A DNA stretch of 64,000 nt, from contig NZ_JAAFGM010000013.1 in NCBI RefSeq assembly GCF_012931985.1, positions 1 to 64,000 on the forward strand, in the 5' to 3' direction. A model generated the notes under the pieces. That model saw only the letters and a list, made by a program, of their open reading frames with translations. It ran no database searches and had not been told where the DNA came from. Each line of letters begins with the position of its first letter. Within the stretch, counting starts at the first letter, position 1. This stretch comes from Candidatus Roseilinea sp. NK_OTU-006 (GTDB lineage: Bacteria; Chloroflexota; Anaerolineae; J036; Brachytrichaceae). The position numbers and the translations under genes were made by a program. Of the stretch, positions 36,488 through 44,974 are shown in pieces.

Positions 36488-38653
36488 ATGAGAGGAAAGG
36501 GTCGATATTTCACTGTGCTGTCGCTCGCGATGGGGGTGATTCTTTGGCTCGTCTCGGCGAACTTGCAGCAGGCGAGCGCCAAGCCGACCGCCGATCGGGT
36601 GGTGTATGCCGATAGCTTGGCGTCGGGGTGGAGCAACTGGTCGTGGAACACTACGGTCAACTTCAACAACACCAGTCCCGTCTTTGGCGGCAGCAAGTCA
36701 ATCGCTGCGACGTTGAACCAAGCCTGGGCAGGTCTGTCGCTCAGGACGGATACGCCGGTGCTGCCCTCCCAGCACTACACGCTGACGCTGCGGGTGCACG
36801 GCGGCGTGGGATCGCCCAAGCAGCTTCGGTTCTACGTGCAAGAGAATGATGCTTCTGGAGCAGTCGGTCAGTATGACTTTACAGTTGCCGCAGGCACGTG
36901 GATGGCCATCACGCGCACCTTTGCCGATCTGGGCGACCCCGCACAAGTGGCGCGCATCACCATCATGGATCGCGCGGGCTTCGCGCAGGGGACGTTTTAC
37001 GTGGACGAAATTCGCTGGCTGAGCGCGCCATCGTCGGTCAGCCTGGCGGTGACGGTCACCATCCAGGCGAGCAACGTGCTCACACCGTTTTTGCCGGATA
37101 TGCTCGCCAGCAATCTCCCTGCCTGGCTTGGCCCCACCCGGTTCGGCAATGCGACCTTCCACGCGCGGACAGCAGCTTCCGGGCTTACGTTGCTGCGCTT
37201 GCCCGGCGGGAGCTGGAGCAACAGCTACGGCTGGCTGAGCTGTGAGATGGGCAGCAATCAACCGGGCGTCGAGCCTTGCGGCCCGGTGTCGGCGTCGTGG
37301 GCACCGTGGGCATCGAGGCCGACCGATTTCATCAACTTTTTGAAGGCGACCGGCATGCGCGGCATGTGGGTGGTCAATCCCAACAGCACGTCCAAAGAAG
37401 CCGCTGCGCTGGTCGCCTTCATGAATGGCAGCGTCAACGACTCTCGCCTGATCGGCACGGACATTCGCGGCACGAACTGGTACACCGTGGGGCGTTGGGC
37501 GGCGCTGCGCGTGGCCGGCGGCAATCCCGATCCGGTCGGCATCAAGCTGTGGGAGTTCGGCAACGAAATGTATGCCAGCAAGTCCAGTACAGCCTCATCC
37601 AGCAGCGCTGGTCTGTGCGTCGGTTGGGCTTGGGAGGACACCTGGACGTGCGACGGCTATGAGTACGTCAACGGCGTGGGCAGCGGGTCAAGCCGCCGAG
37701 AGGGTTACCTGGAGTTCCGTCAGCAGATGCAATTGGTGGACCCCACCATCACGCTGGCGGCAGTAGGAATGGAATATCCCGGCACGCCCTCCGATGTTGG
37801 CGGCCCCACGTATTCCGGCTGGGGCAGCCGCGTGATCTCGGCGGCGGGGGCCCATTTGGAGATGTACGCCATTCACCCCTACCCCTTCTTCAACCTTCCT
37901 TCGCTGATGTCTCAAGTGCTGGCCTCCCCTCAAACGCACTGGCCAACCATTATGAGCCATGTGCGCAGCGCCTTCAACATCTATGGCGGAGGGCGACAGG
38001 CGCCGGTGGCGGTTACCGAATTCAACCTGGTGAGCGTATCGAGCCAGGACACAGGTCAATGGATGACGCGCGCGGTCAATGCGCTCTTCCTTGCCGATTC
38101 CCTCGGCCAAGCGGCCCAGCAGGGGGCTGTGCTGTTTGCGCAGTGGGATTTGGCCAACGGCCGGGATGGATCCAGTGGCTCGGAATACGGCCTGATGCAT
38201 GAGGACAACGGCTTTTTCCGCGCGCCGCAGTACTATGTGTATCCCCTCTGGTCGCGCTTTGGCACGCGCATGGTGGAAGCGACCTCCACGGCCGACCCTG
38301 CATCTCAGGTCAGCGTGTATGCCGGCTGGGTGAACACCAGCACAGTGTCGCTGTTGGCCGTGAACAAGATGGCAACGCCGGTTATAGCAACCATTCAGAC
38401 ACCAGGATTTGGGCCGCTGATCGGGGGGATGAAGTGGCAGATCGTGGCCGCGAGCCTGGGCGCGCAAAACGTGACCTACAACGGCGTGCTGAACCCCACC
38501 GACGACTTGTCAAACGCGCCGCCGACGGCGCTGACCGTGTCCGGGTATTCCACCACGCAAGTGCTGCCGCCCTATTCGGTGACGCTGTTTCATCTACAGC
38601 AGCCGCCGCCAAGCTACCCGCCGAGGGTGTGGACACCCATCGTGCGGCGGTAA
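36488..38653 (+). CDS. Secreted clan GH-A glycoside hydrolase, GH51-like, with N-terminal carbohydrate-binding-like domain
   Basis: 721 residues. A signal peptide (VLSLAMGVILWLVSANLQQASA) ends near residue 31. Residues about 35-185 form a beta-rich CBM-like domain (YADSLASGWSNWSWNTTVNF ... GTFYVDEIRW). The catalytic barrel has the acid/base Glu360 in WEFGNEMY and the nucleophile Glu511 in VAVTEFN, 151 residues apart, which fits clan GH-A and most resembles alpha-L-arabinofuranosidases of GH51. A C-terminal beta domain follows. The protein ends in a Pro-rich tail, PSYPPRVWTPIVRR. It would degrade plant or exopolysaccharide outside the cell. The family call is moderate and the substrate open. 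Confidence 0.7.
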   Translation: MRGKGRYFTVLSLAMGVILWLVSANLQQASAKPTADRVVYADSLASGWSNWSWNTTVNFNNTSPVFGGSKSIAATLNQAWAGLSLRTDTPVLPSQHYTLTLRVHGGVGSPKQLRFYVQENDASGAVGQYDFTVAAGTWMAITRTFADLGDPAQVARITIMDRAGFAQGTFYVDEIRWLSAPSSVSLAVTVTIQASNVLTPFLPDMLASNLPAWLGPTRFGNATFHARTAASGLTLLRLPGGSWSNSYGWLSCEMGSNQPGVEPCGPVSASWAPWASRPTDFINFLKATGMRGMWVVNPNSTSKEAAALVAFMNGSVNDSRLIGTDIRGTNWYTVGRWAALRVAGGNPDPVGIKLWEFGNEMYASKSSTASSSSAGLCVGWAWEDTWTCDGYEYVNGVGSGSSRREGYLEFRQQMQLVDPTITLAAVGMEYPGTPSDVGGPTYSGWGSRVISAAGAHLEMYAIHPYPFFNLPSLMSQVLASPQTHWPTIMSHVRSAFNIYGGGRQAPVAVTEFNLVSVSSQDTGQWMTRAVNALFLADSLGQAAQQGAVLFAQWDLANGRDGSSGSEYGLMHEDNGFFRAPQYYVYPLWSRFGTRMVEATSTADPASQVSVYAGWVNTSTVSLLAVNKMATPVIATIQTPGFGPLIGGMKWQIVAASLGAQNVTYNGVLNPTDDLSNAPPTALTVSGYSTTQVLPPYSVTLFHLQQPPPSYPPRVWTPIVRR

Positions 38654-38676
38654 TCCATAGCGGGTGGTTCTCTGCA

Positions 38677-39525
38677 TTACTGCACTCGCGCAGCGCCAAC
38701 CAGCGCGCCGATGGCTGTGGCGCAGCCCGGCATCTCCGGGATGGTGAAGTTTACGCCGTAATACCCACCGACCGCTTGAAGCACCCTGCGCACACACGCC
38801 AGATCTACCAGGTGGCCGACGACGACGATCGGCTCCAGCCGCTCCGCGCGCGCGGCGTTGATGGCGATCACCGCGATCACCTGGCCAACCATCACGGCCA
38901 CGCCGGCGGCCAAGTCTTTGCGATCCACTTGGGCCAGTTCGGGCGTCGCCGCGCGGCCAAAGTTGACCGCGTTTGCATCGGCCGGCAGTCGGCCAATTGC
39001 GCCGCCGGTTGCCTCGAGCAATGTGATGTCTACTTTGTTGGAATCGCCGGCCATCGCCAGCGCGTCAATTTCCCGCGCATCGGCAGTGCCGATCAGCAGT
39101 TTACACAGGCCGATCAACGTCCCGCCGCCAACTGCGCTGCCGGTGACATGCTGTGCGCTGTTGTTGCGGACGGCGACCATGGCTGTGCCCGAGCCGGCGC
39201 TGACCACGAGCGCTTCTTGCAGCGCGGGTTGTTGGCGCTGCGCAAGGCGCAGCCCGCCCAGGCCGATTGCTTCGATCTCGCCCACTTTGACGATGGGCAC
39301 GCCATCGATCGCATCCGGCAGTTGGCGATGCCGACCGCCGGTGACACAAATCTGTCGGAAGTCGGCAACGTCGCATCCCAGCGCGGCAAGGGCGCGCCGC
39401 ACCTGCGCCACATCCACCGCACGCTGGCTGGGCAGTGTAGCAACGTGTAGGGCGTCCCCATCGCTTGTCGCCACAACGTCCACGTGCGTCAAGCCGAAGT
39501 CAATCGCAGCGCTCATCGTAGCCAT
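38677..39525 (-). CDS. Type II pantothenate kinase-like (ASKHA fold)
   Basis: 282 residues. An N-terminal DFGLTHVDVV phosphate-1 loop, the VVSAGSGTAMVAV segment and GSAVGGGTLIGLCKLL match type II pantothenate kinases (CoaW/PanK-fumble group). The ADENOSINE-loop equivalent is IVVVGHLVD. It phosphorylates pantothenate in the first step of coenzyme A synthesis. It is the last gene of a minus-strand run starting at ubiX. A second Met at 39516 is an alternative start. Confidence 0.75.
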   Translation of the reverse strand: MATMSAAIDFGLTHVDVVATSDGDALHVATLPSQRAVDVAQVRRALAALGCDVADFRQICVTGGRHRQLPDAIDGVPIVKVGEIEAIGLGGLRLAQRQQPALQEALVVSAGSGTAMVAVRNNSAQHVTGSAVGGGTLIGLCKLLIGTADAREIDALAMAGDSNKVDITLLEATGGAIGRLPADANAVNFGRAATPELAQVDRKDLAAGVAVMVGQVIAVIAINAARAERLEPIVVVGHLVDLACVRRVLQAVGGYYGVNFTIPEMPGCATAIGALVGAARVQ

Positions 39526-39530
39526 TCATC

Positions 39531-40667
39531 CTAAGAGTCACGCGCCAGAATCGCTTCGACAATCCGTTCGCTTGCCCGGCCATCGCCATAGGGGTTCTCG
39601 ACTGAAGTCATGCGTCGGTAGGCCTCGCGATCATCGAGCAGGCGCGACGCCTCGGCAACGATCCGATCAGGGTGGCTGCCGACCAGGCGCGCTGCGCCGA
39701 GCGTTACGACCTCCGGTCGCTCGGTCACCTCGCGCAATATCAGCACGGGTTTGTGCAGGCTGGGCGCCTCCTCCTGGATGCCGCCCGAGTCGGTGAGTAT
39801 GAGATAAGCGTGCTGCATCAGCGCGATCATAGTCTCGTAGTCCACCGGCCGGATCAAGGCGATGTTGGGCACACCGCTGAGCAGGGCCTGCGCCGGCCCG
39901 GCGATATTCGGGTTGTAGTGAACCGGATAGACGATCTGGACGTCGGGATAGCGCTCGGCAATGGTGCGCAAAGCGCGACAGATATTCGCAAAAGGCGCGC
40001 CGAAGCTCTCGCGCCGATGGGCGGTGACCAAGATCATCCGCTTGCGGAAGCAGTCGTCGCGCGTGCCCAGCTCGCCGATGCGTTCGATCAGCGCGCGCGC
40101 GTTGATGCGCCGGGATGTGATGAGCAGCGCATCGACAACCGTGTTGCCGGTGACGATGATCCGTTCGGCGGGGATACCCTCGCGCAGCAAGTGGTCGCGC
40201 GCCGTCGCCGTGGGTGCAAAGTGCAGGTCGGCCAACAAATCGGCGATGCGCCGATTCGCTTCTTCGGGGAACGGCTGTTGCAAGTTGCCGCTGCGCAGGC
40301 CGGCCTCGACATGCCCGATGCGAATGCGCCGATAGAACGCGGCCAAGCTGGCCGCCATCGCGGTTGTGGTGTCACCTTGCGTCAGCACCCAATCGGGTCG
40401 GGCATCGTTGAACACGGCATCGAGCGCCGCCAGAATGCGTGCGGTGGAGTCGGCCAGGCTTTGATCGGGCCGCATGAGCTGCAAATCGAAGTCTAGGCGA
40501 ATCGCGAAGGAGCGGAGCGCAGCATCCAGCATCTCGCGATGTTGGCCGGTGGAGCACACCAATGTCCGGATGCGATCCGCGCGTCGTTGAAGCGTGCGGA
40601 TCACCGGCGCCAGCTTAATCGCCTCTGGGCGCGTGCCCAGCACGACCATCACGTTCAGAGTTGGCAT
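39531..40667 (-). CDS. wecB: UDP-N-acetylglucosamine 2-epimerase (non-hydrolysing)
   Basis: 378 residues. Family motifs are VLGTRPEAIKLAPVI at the N-terminus, VQGDTTTA-like LTQGDTTTAMAA, GHVEAGLRSGN, VTAHRRESFG, and LTDSGGIQEEAPSL near the C-terminus. It interconverts UDP-GlcNAc and UDP-ManNAc for surface polysaccharide synthesis. It sits six bases from the pantothenate kinase gene. Confidence 0.95.
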   Translation of the reverse strand: MPTLNVMVVLGTRPEAIKLAPVIRTLQRRADRIRTLVCSTGQHREMLDAALRSFAIRLDFDLQLMRPDQSLADSTARILAALDAVFNDARPDWVLTQGDTTTAMAASLAAFYRRIRIGHVEAGLRSGNLQQPFPEEANRRIADLLADLHFAPTATARDHLLREGIPAERIIVTGNTVVDALLITSRRINARALIERIGELGTRDDCFRKRMILVTAHRRESFGAPFANICRALRTIAERYPDVQIVYPVHYNPNIAGPAQALLSGVPNIALIRPVDYETMIALMQHAYLILTDSGGIQEEAPSLHKPVLILREVTERPEVVTLGAARLVGSHPDRIVAEASRLLDDREAYRRMTSVENPYGDGRASERIVEAILARDS

Positions 40668-40704
40668 CGGGGAGCGAATGTCGAATGCGCAACGTCGGGA
40701 AGCG

Positions 40705-41622
40705 CTATGGGCCTCTCATCTCGCGCAAGTAACGCACCAGGGCGACGAGTTGTTCATCCGAGATGCCAACCTGCCCGCCGTTGGCCGGCATGGCCGCGCC
40801 GCTGAAGTTCTCTGGGTCGGTGGCGCTGCGGCCGGCCCGGATGAGCGCGATCACTTCGAGGTCGCTGCGCTGGCGCAGATACTCCGCGCGGATGAGCTGC
40901 ATCCCTGCGCCGGCCGGCCCATGGCAGCCGGCGCACGCTTGCGTATAGAGGGCCGCCGCTGCCTCACGCGAGGCGCCGACGGACGATGATGCTGCGGGGA
41001 CGTCAGCAATCGCGGGCGCCGGCTGACGGCTGCGCACCATTGCGCCGCTAAGCGCAAACAGCGCCACGACGGCGGCAACGATGAGACCAACCGATGTTGT
41101 CGGAGATAGCACGGCTACCGGACCCTGTGACAGGTAGTTTTGACCGACCTGCTCGCGTGCGCCGAGCGCGATGACACATGCCCCGATGACGATGACAAAC
41201 GCCGTCAGCGCCAGCATGGGTATGGTGATGAAGCCGAACAAGTTGAGATAGTCGGCGGCGCACGGCACCCCGATAACACATGACTCAAAACGCACAAAGG
41301 CCGGCACTTTTTGCAGTAAGATGTGATACATCGAGGCCAACGCGCCGGGGACCGCTAGAGACAGCGCATATGTTGGCAAGTTGCGATCGCGCAGCGCGAG
41401 GCCGGCGGCCAAGATCACCGCCAGCGGATACATGGCGATGCGCTGATACCAGCACCACAAGCAGGGAATCCAACCCAGCACTTCGCTCATATATAGGCTG
41501 CCGCATGTAGCGACCCACGCTGCTATCAATGCGACGTACAGGGCCACGCGCGCAAGCGCGTCGCGGGACAATCGCGCCGGTATGAGTTCTTCCATTTCTT
41601 GTTCTTGTTTCGCGGTGACCAT
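40705..41622 (-). CDS. DsbB/BdbC-type thiol oxidase fused to a c-type cytochrome domain
   Basis: 305 residues; AGAGGG precedes the ATG at 41622. Residues 20-155 form a four-helix DsbB-like membrane domain with the redox pair CLWC (54-57) and the second pair Cys115/Cys121 (ESCVIGVPCA). A fifth helix (VGLIVAAVVALFALSGAMV, 178-196) leads to an external class I cytochrome c domain with the haem motif CAGCH (230-234) and a candidate Met ligand in FSGAAMPANGG. The protein should re-oxidise a DsbA-like partner and may pass electrons straight to haem. The fusion is seen directly in one uninterrupted frame; its function is inference. Confidence 0.85.
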   Translation of the reverse strand: MVTAKQEQEMEELIPARLSRDALARVALYVALIAAWVATCGSLYMSEVLGWIPCLWCWYQRIAMYPLAVILAAGLALRDRNLPTYALSLAVPGALASMYHILLQKVPAFVRFESCVIGVPCAADYLNLFGFITIPMLALTAFVIVIGACVIALGAREQVGQNYLSQGPVAVLSPTTSVGLIVAAVVALFALSGAMVRSRQPAPAIADVPAASSSVGASREAAAALYTQACAGCHGPAGAGMQLIRAEYLRQRSDLEVIALIRAGRSATDPENFSGAAMPANGGQVGISDEQLVALVRYLREMRGP

Positions 41623-41650
41623 TCAGCCCTCTCCGAAAGCCGGGACTTGT

Positions 41651-42133
41651 TTACGGCGCCAAAATTATCTCCTGCTTATAGCCAAAGCCGCGCGCGTTAT
41701 CTATCAGGCGCAGCCACGTTGGGGCAATCCGCCACAGCCAGGCTTTCTTCAGCGCCGCTTCAAGATCGGGGAACTGTTGCGCGACGAACGGGAAGCGCCT
41801 CAGATATAGCTGCCACGGATTGGCGGCATCGGCCGGTGGCACCGGCGCACACCATCCTCGGCCCTGCACCCCACAAATTGCGCGCCAATCCTGCTCGTCT
41901 TTGTGGACGGTAAAAGCGACCGGCCCGCCGTTGCACAGCGCTCGCCCGTGCCGCGTGTCCGGCGAGGAGAGGAAGTAGCACGTCAAGTCCGCGTCGGCAG
42001 CAAACCACAGCCCGCATGCGCCTACGCCAGCTTCGTCGGCATAGGCCAAGCTCAACGCTTGATGGCGCGCCAGAAAGCGCCGCAGCGCATCTTTTAGCTC
42101 GGCGCAGTCACTATGACCGATCTCGTGATTCAT
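41651..42133 (-). CDS. Pyridoxamine-phosphate-oxidase-fold flavin protein (split-barrel)
   Basis: About 160 residues from Met 42133, whose ATGA overlaps the ubiX stop; the longer frame to 42172 lies inside ubiX and is rejected. The pattern ALSLAYADEAGVGACGLWFA ... CYFLSSPDTRHGRAL ... VAFTVHKDEQDWRAICGVQG is typical of YhbP/PNPOx-like FMN split-barrel proteins. Co-translation with the flavin prenyltransferase UbiX is suggestive but the reaction is unknown. Confidence 0.7.
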   Translation of the reverse strand: MNHEIGHSDCAELKDALRRFLARHQALSLAYADEAGVGACGLWFAADADLTCYFLSSPDTRHGRALCNGGPVAFTVHKDEQDWRAICGVQGRGWCAPVPPADAANPWQLYLRRFPFVAQQFPDLEAALKKAWLWRIAPTWLRLIDNARGFGYKQEIILAP

Positions 42134-42726
42134 GGACGATGCTGCTTGTGACCCGCCTGCAGACCTTCCCAACGCCTAACCAGGTCATTTTCGATGCCAA
42201 GGCGGTCTAACACACGCCCAACGACCTGGGTCACCATGTCATCTATGCTCTGCAAGCCGGCATAGAAGGCCGGCACCGGCGGAAAGACTACCCCGCCGAT
42301 TTCAGCGAACTGCGTGAGCGCGCGCAAATGGCCAACGTGCAGCGGCGCTTCGCGAACCACCGCAACGACCGGACGGGCTTCCTTCAAGCATACATCCGCG
42401 GCTCGGGTGATCAGGTTGTCGGTGATGCCGTAGGCGATTGAAGAAATCGTGTTGACCGAACACGGCACGATCACCATGCCGCTGGTCTTAAACGAGCCGC
42501 TGGCGATGCTGGCGCCGATGTTGCCGATCGGATGCACCACCCGCGCCAACCGCTCCACGTCCTCCGCGTTCCACTTCGTCTCGGCGTGAATCGTGGCGCG
42601 CGCGGCTGAGCTGAGGATGAGATGCGTCTCGATCTCCGTCGCGCGCAACACCTCGAGCAAACGAATGCCCAGGATCGCGCCGCTTGCTCCACTCATGGCA
42701 ATGATTAACCGGCACGGCGTCGTCAT
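42130..42726 (-). CDS. ubiX: Flavin prenyltransferase UbiX
   Basis: 198 residues from Met 42726 (MTTPCRLIIAMSGASGAILG); the longer frame to 42789 reaches back into the promoter region of lysW and is rejected. Motifs are MSGASGAILGIRLLE (FMN binding), GSFKTSGMVIVPCSVNTISS and the C-terminal VVREAPLHVGHLRALTQFA. It attaches a dimethylallyl group to FMN to make the cofactor of UbiD decarboxylases. No ubiD is in the window. Confidence 0.92.
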   Translation of the reverse strand: MTTPCRLIIAMSGASGAILGIRLLEVLRATEIETHLILSSAARATIHAETKWNAEDVERLARVVHPIGNIGASIASGSFKTSGMVIVPCSVNTISSIAYGITDNLITRAADVCLKEARPVVAVVREAPLHVGHLRALTQFAEIGGVVFPPVPAFYAGLQSIDDMVTQVVGRVLDRLGIENDLVRRWEGLQAGHKQHRP

Positions 42727-42756
42727 AGAATGAGGCGAGTATAACGGCGGATGCAA

Positions 42757-42786
42757 TTGACACATCCTACCGCACATGGATAGAAT
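42757..42786 (+). promoter_or_regulatory. Consensus promoter of lysWXYZ giving a probable leaderless transcript
   Basis: A perfect TTGACA (42757-42762), an 18-base spacer and TAGAAT (42781-42786). Only eight bases separate the -10 from the lysW ATG at 42795, so transcription should start at or within a few bases of the start codon. No ribosome-binding site could fit. Confidence 0.75.
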
Positions 42787-42794
42787 CACGCGCT

Positions 42795-42983
42795 ATGTCT
42801 AGTCCACTTTCTTCGACAACTGCAGAGTGCTCTGAATGTGGCGCAACCATTTCTTTCAAGGGCGCGCCTGTGCTGCACGAACTCGTCCGCTGTCCCGATT
42901 GCGGCGCCGAGCTTGAAGTGATCTCTCTGGAGCCGCTGGCGCTTGACCTGGCGCCAACCGAGGAGGAAGACTGGGGGGAGTAG
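42795..42983 (+). CDS. lysW: Amino-group carrier protein LysW
   Basis: 62 residues: a zinc ribbon (Cys12, Cys15, Cys33, Cys36: CSECG ... CPDCG), an acidic tail and the diagnostic C-terminal EDWGE. The gamma-carboxyl of the last Glu is joined to alpha-aminoadipate (or glutamate) so that intermediates are carried on the protein. It is the first gene of a four-gene plus-strand unit with lysX, lysY and lysZ. Confidence 0.96.
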   Translation: MSSPLSSTTAECSECGATISFKGAPVLHELVRCPDCGAELEVISLEPLALDLAPTEEEDWGE

Positions 42984-43034
42984 GCGATTACATAGCCACG
43001 AGCATCGCATCTGCGCTACACATTCGATGACCCG

Positions 43035-43883
43035 ATGAAAGTCTGTATCGTCTGCAGCCTCGTTCGCCCTGAGGAGAAGATGCTGCTTGAAGCCTTTAAT
43101 CGGCGCGGCGTTGCGGTAGACGTCGTGGATGACCGGAGCGTCGTCTTTGACTTGTGTGACTTGAGCGACTGGAAGCGCTACGATGTGGTCATGGAGCGTT
43201 GCGTTTCGCAGAGCCGCGCGACGTATGTCCAGCGCATCATGAAACTCGCCGGCGTGCGCACCGTCAACCGGCATGAGGTGATCGAGAATTGCGGCGACAA
43301 ATTCATCACGACGCAGCTCCTGATGCAACACAACGTGCCAACTACGCGCGTCATGATGGCATTTACGCCGGCCAGCGCGCTTGAGGCCATCGAACGCCTG
43401 GGCTATCCGTGCGTGCTCAAGCCGGTCATCGGTTCCTGGGGGCGCGGCGTCGTTCGCGTCAACGACCGCGATGCCGCCGAAGCCGTGGTGTCGCTGCGCG
43501 ACGAATTGGGTGGCTACGCTCAGCACATTTACTACATTCAGGAGTTGGTCAATAAGCCCGGGCGGGACATCCGCTCGTTCGTTGTGGGCGATCGGACGAT
43601 CGCCGCGATATATCGCACCTCTACACACTGGATTACGAATACGCACCTGGGCGGCAAAGCCAGCAATTGCCCGGTCACCGCGGAGATTGACGCGATCAGC
43701 GTCGCGGCAGCGCGCGCAGTAGGTGGCGGCATCGTTGCCGTGGACCTGTTCGAGCACCCGGAGCGTGGGCTGTTGGTCAACGAAGTCAACCACACGATGG
43801 AGTTTCGCAACAGCGTGCCGGCTACCGGGGTGGATATTCCGGGCGCCATGGTGGAGTATGTCTTGCAGGTGGCCCAGCCATGA
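43035..43883 (+). CDS. lysX: LysW ligase (LysX/ArgX), ATP-grasp
   Basis: A 282-residue RimK-like ATP-grasp enzyme. The ATP site is seen in YPCVLKPVIGSWGRGVVRV, with the metal-binding acidic cluster near the end (AVDLFEHPERGLLVNEVNHT). It joins alpha-aminoadipate or glutamate to the C-terminal Glu of LysW. Overlap with the next gene (ATGA) shows co-translation. Whether it prefers aminoadipate (lysine) or glutamate (arginine) cannot be decided by eye. Confidence 0.94.
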   Translation: MKVCIVCSLVRPEEKMLLEAFNRRGVAVDVVDDRSVVFDLCDLSDWKRYDVVMERCVSQSRATYVQRIMKLAGVRTVNRHEVIENCGDKFITTQLLMQHNVPTTRVMMAFTPASALEAIERLGYPCVLKPVIGSWGRGVVRVNDRDAAEAVVSLRDELGGYAQHIYYIQELVNKPGRDIRSFVVGDRTIAAIYRTSTHWITNTHLGGKASNCPVTAEIDAISVAAARAVGGGIVAVDLFEHPERGLLVNEVNHTMEFRNSVPATGVDIPGAMVEYVLQVAQP

Positions 43884-44965
43884 GTCGAGTGCAATGTGCC
43901 ATCGTCGGCGCCGCCGGCTATACCGGCGGCGAGCTGCTGCGGATCCTGAACTTCCATCCTTGCGCTGAGGTGACTCAGATCACTTCGCGTACGCGCATGG
44001 GCGAGCACGCGCATGTGCCCCACCCCAACCTGCGCGGCACTCGTCATGGTGGACTTCAGTTCATCCGGCCCGATGATCTTCAGAAGACCGATGTGCTGTT
44101 CCTGTGTTTGCCCCATGGCGAGGCGAGCGCACAGATTGAGCGTTGGTTGGGACTTGGTGATTTTGTCATTGATCTCAGCGCCGACTTTCGTCTGTTCAAC
44201 ATGAATGCCTATACGAAATGGTATGGCGCTGCACATCCGGCGCCCAGTCGGCTGGGCCAATTCGTGTATGGCCTGCCGGAGTTGACGCGCGACCGGCTGC
44301 GCGGCGCGCGCTATGCCAGCGGCGTGGGCTGCAACGCTACCGCGACCAACCTCGCCCTGCTGCCGCTCGTCCGCGCCAACCTGCTCGATTACAACCAGCC
44401 GATCATCGCCGACGTTAAAGTCGGCAGCAGTGAAGGCGGCGCCGAGGGCAGCGCCGCCTCACATCACCCGGAGCGCAGCGGCGCAGTACGGTCCTATGCG
44501 CCGGCCGGCCACCGGCACATCGCCGAAGTCGAGCTGATGTTCGAGATCGAAACGGCCAAACTGCCCGAAGACCGCCGGCCCAGCACTGCGCCCGCCATTC
44601 ACATGACCGTGACTTCGATCGAAATGGTGCGCGGCGTATTGGCCACCGTGCATGCCTTCTTGAGACAACCGGCACAAGAGAAGGATCTCTGGAGGGCCTT
44701 TCGCGCATGCTACAAAGACGAACCGTTCGTCCGCATCGTCAAATCGAACACCGGCATCTTTCGCCTGCCCGAGCCGAAAATCCTGGCCGGCAGCAACTGG
44801 GCCGATGTGGGCTTCGCACTGAGCGATGACGGACGCAAAGTCACCCTGCTGTGTGCCATAGACAACCTGATGAAAGGCGCAGCCGGCAGCGCGGTGCAGT
44901 GTTTGAACGTGATGATGGGCTGGGACGAGCGCGCCGGCCTGGAATTCCCCGGATTACATCCTTGA
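43880..44965 (+). CDS. lysY: LysW-aminoadipyl/glutamyl-phosphate reductase (LysY, ArgC-type)
   Basis: A 361-residue NADPH-dependent semialdehyde dehydrogenase of the ArgC family. The N-terminal motif is IVGAAGYTGGELLRIL and the catalytic cysteine is in SGVGCNATATNLALLPL. It reduces the acyl-phosphate on the carrier protein to the semialdehyde. Length and neighbours fit the LysW-dependent route rather than free N-acetyl intermediates. Confidence 0.94.
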   Translation: MSRVQCAIVGAAGYTGGELLRILNFHPCAEVTQITSRTRMGEHAHVPHPNLRGTRHGGLQFIRPDDLQKTDVLFLCLPHGEASAQIERWLGLGDFVIDLSADFRLFNMNAYTKWYGAAHPAPSRLGQFVYGLPELTRDRLRGARYASGVGCNATATNLALLPLVRANLLDYNQPIIADVKVGSSEGGAEGSAASHHPERSGAVRSYAPAGHRHIAEVELMFEIETAKLPEDRRPSTAPAIHMTVTSIEMVRGVLATVHAFLRQPAQEKDLWRAFRACYKDEPFVRIVKSNTGIFRLPEPKILAGSNWADVGFALSDDGRKVTLLCAIDNLMKGAAGSAVQCLNVMMGWDERAGLEFPGLHP

Positions 44966-44974
44966 GCGCAACCC

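Noticed and set aside
36488-38653. Secreted glycosidase as the missing sulfoquinovosidase
   Set aside because: Its catalytic motifs (GNE, TEF) fit clan GH-A, not GH31, and it is far from the sulfosugar operon.
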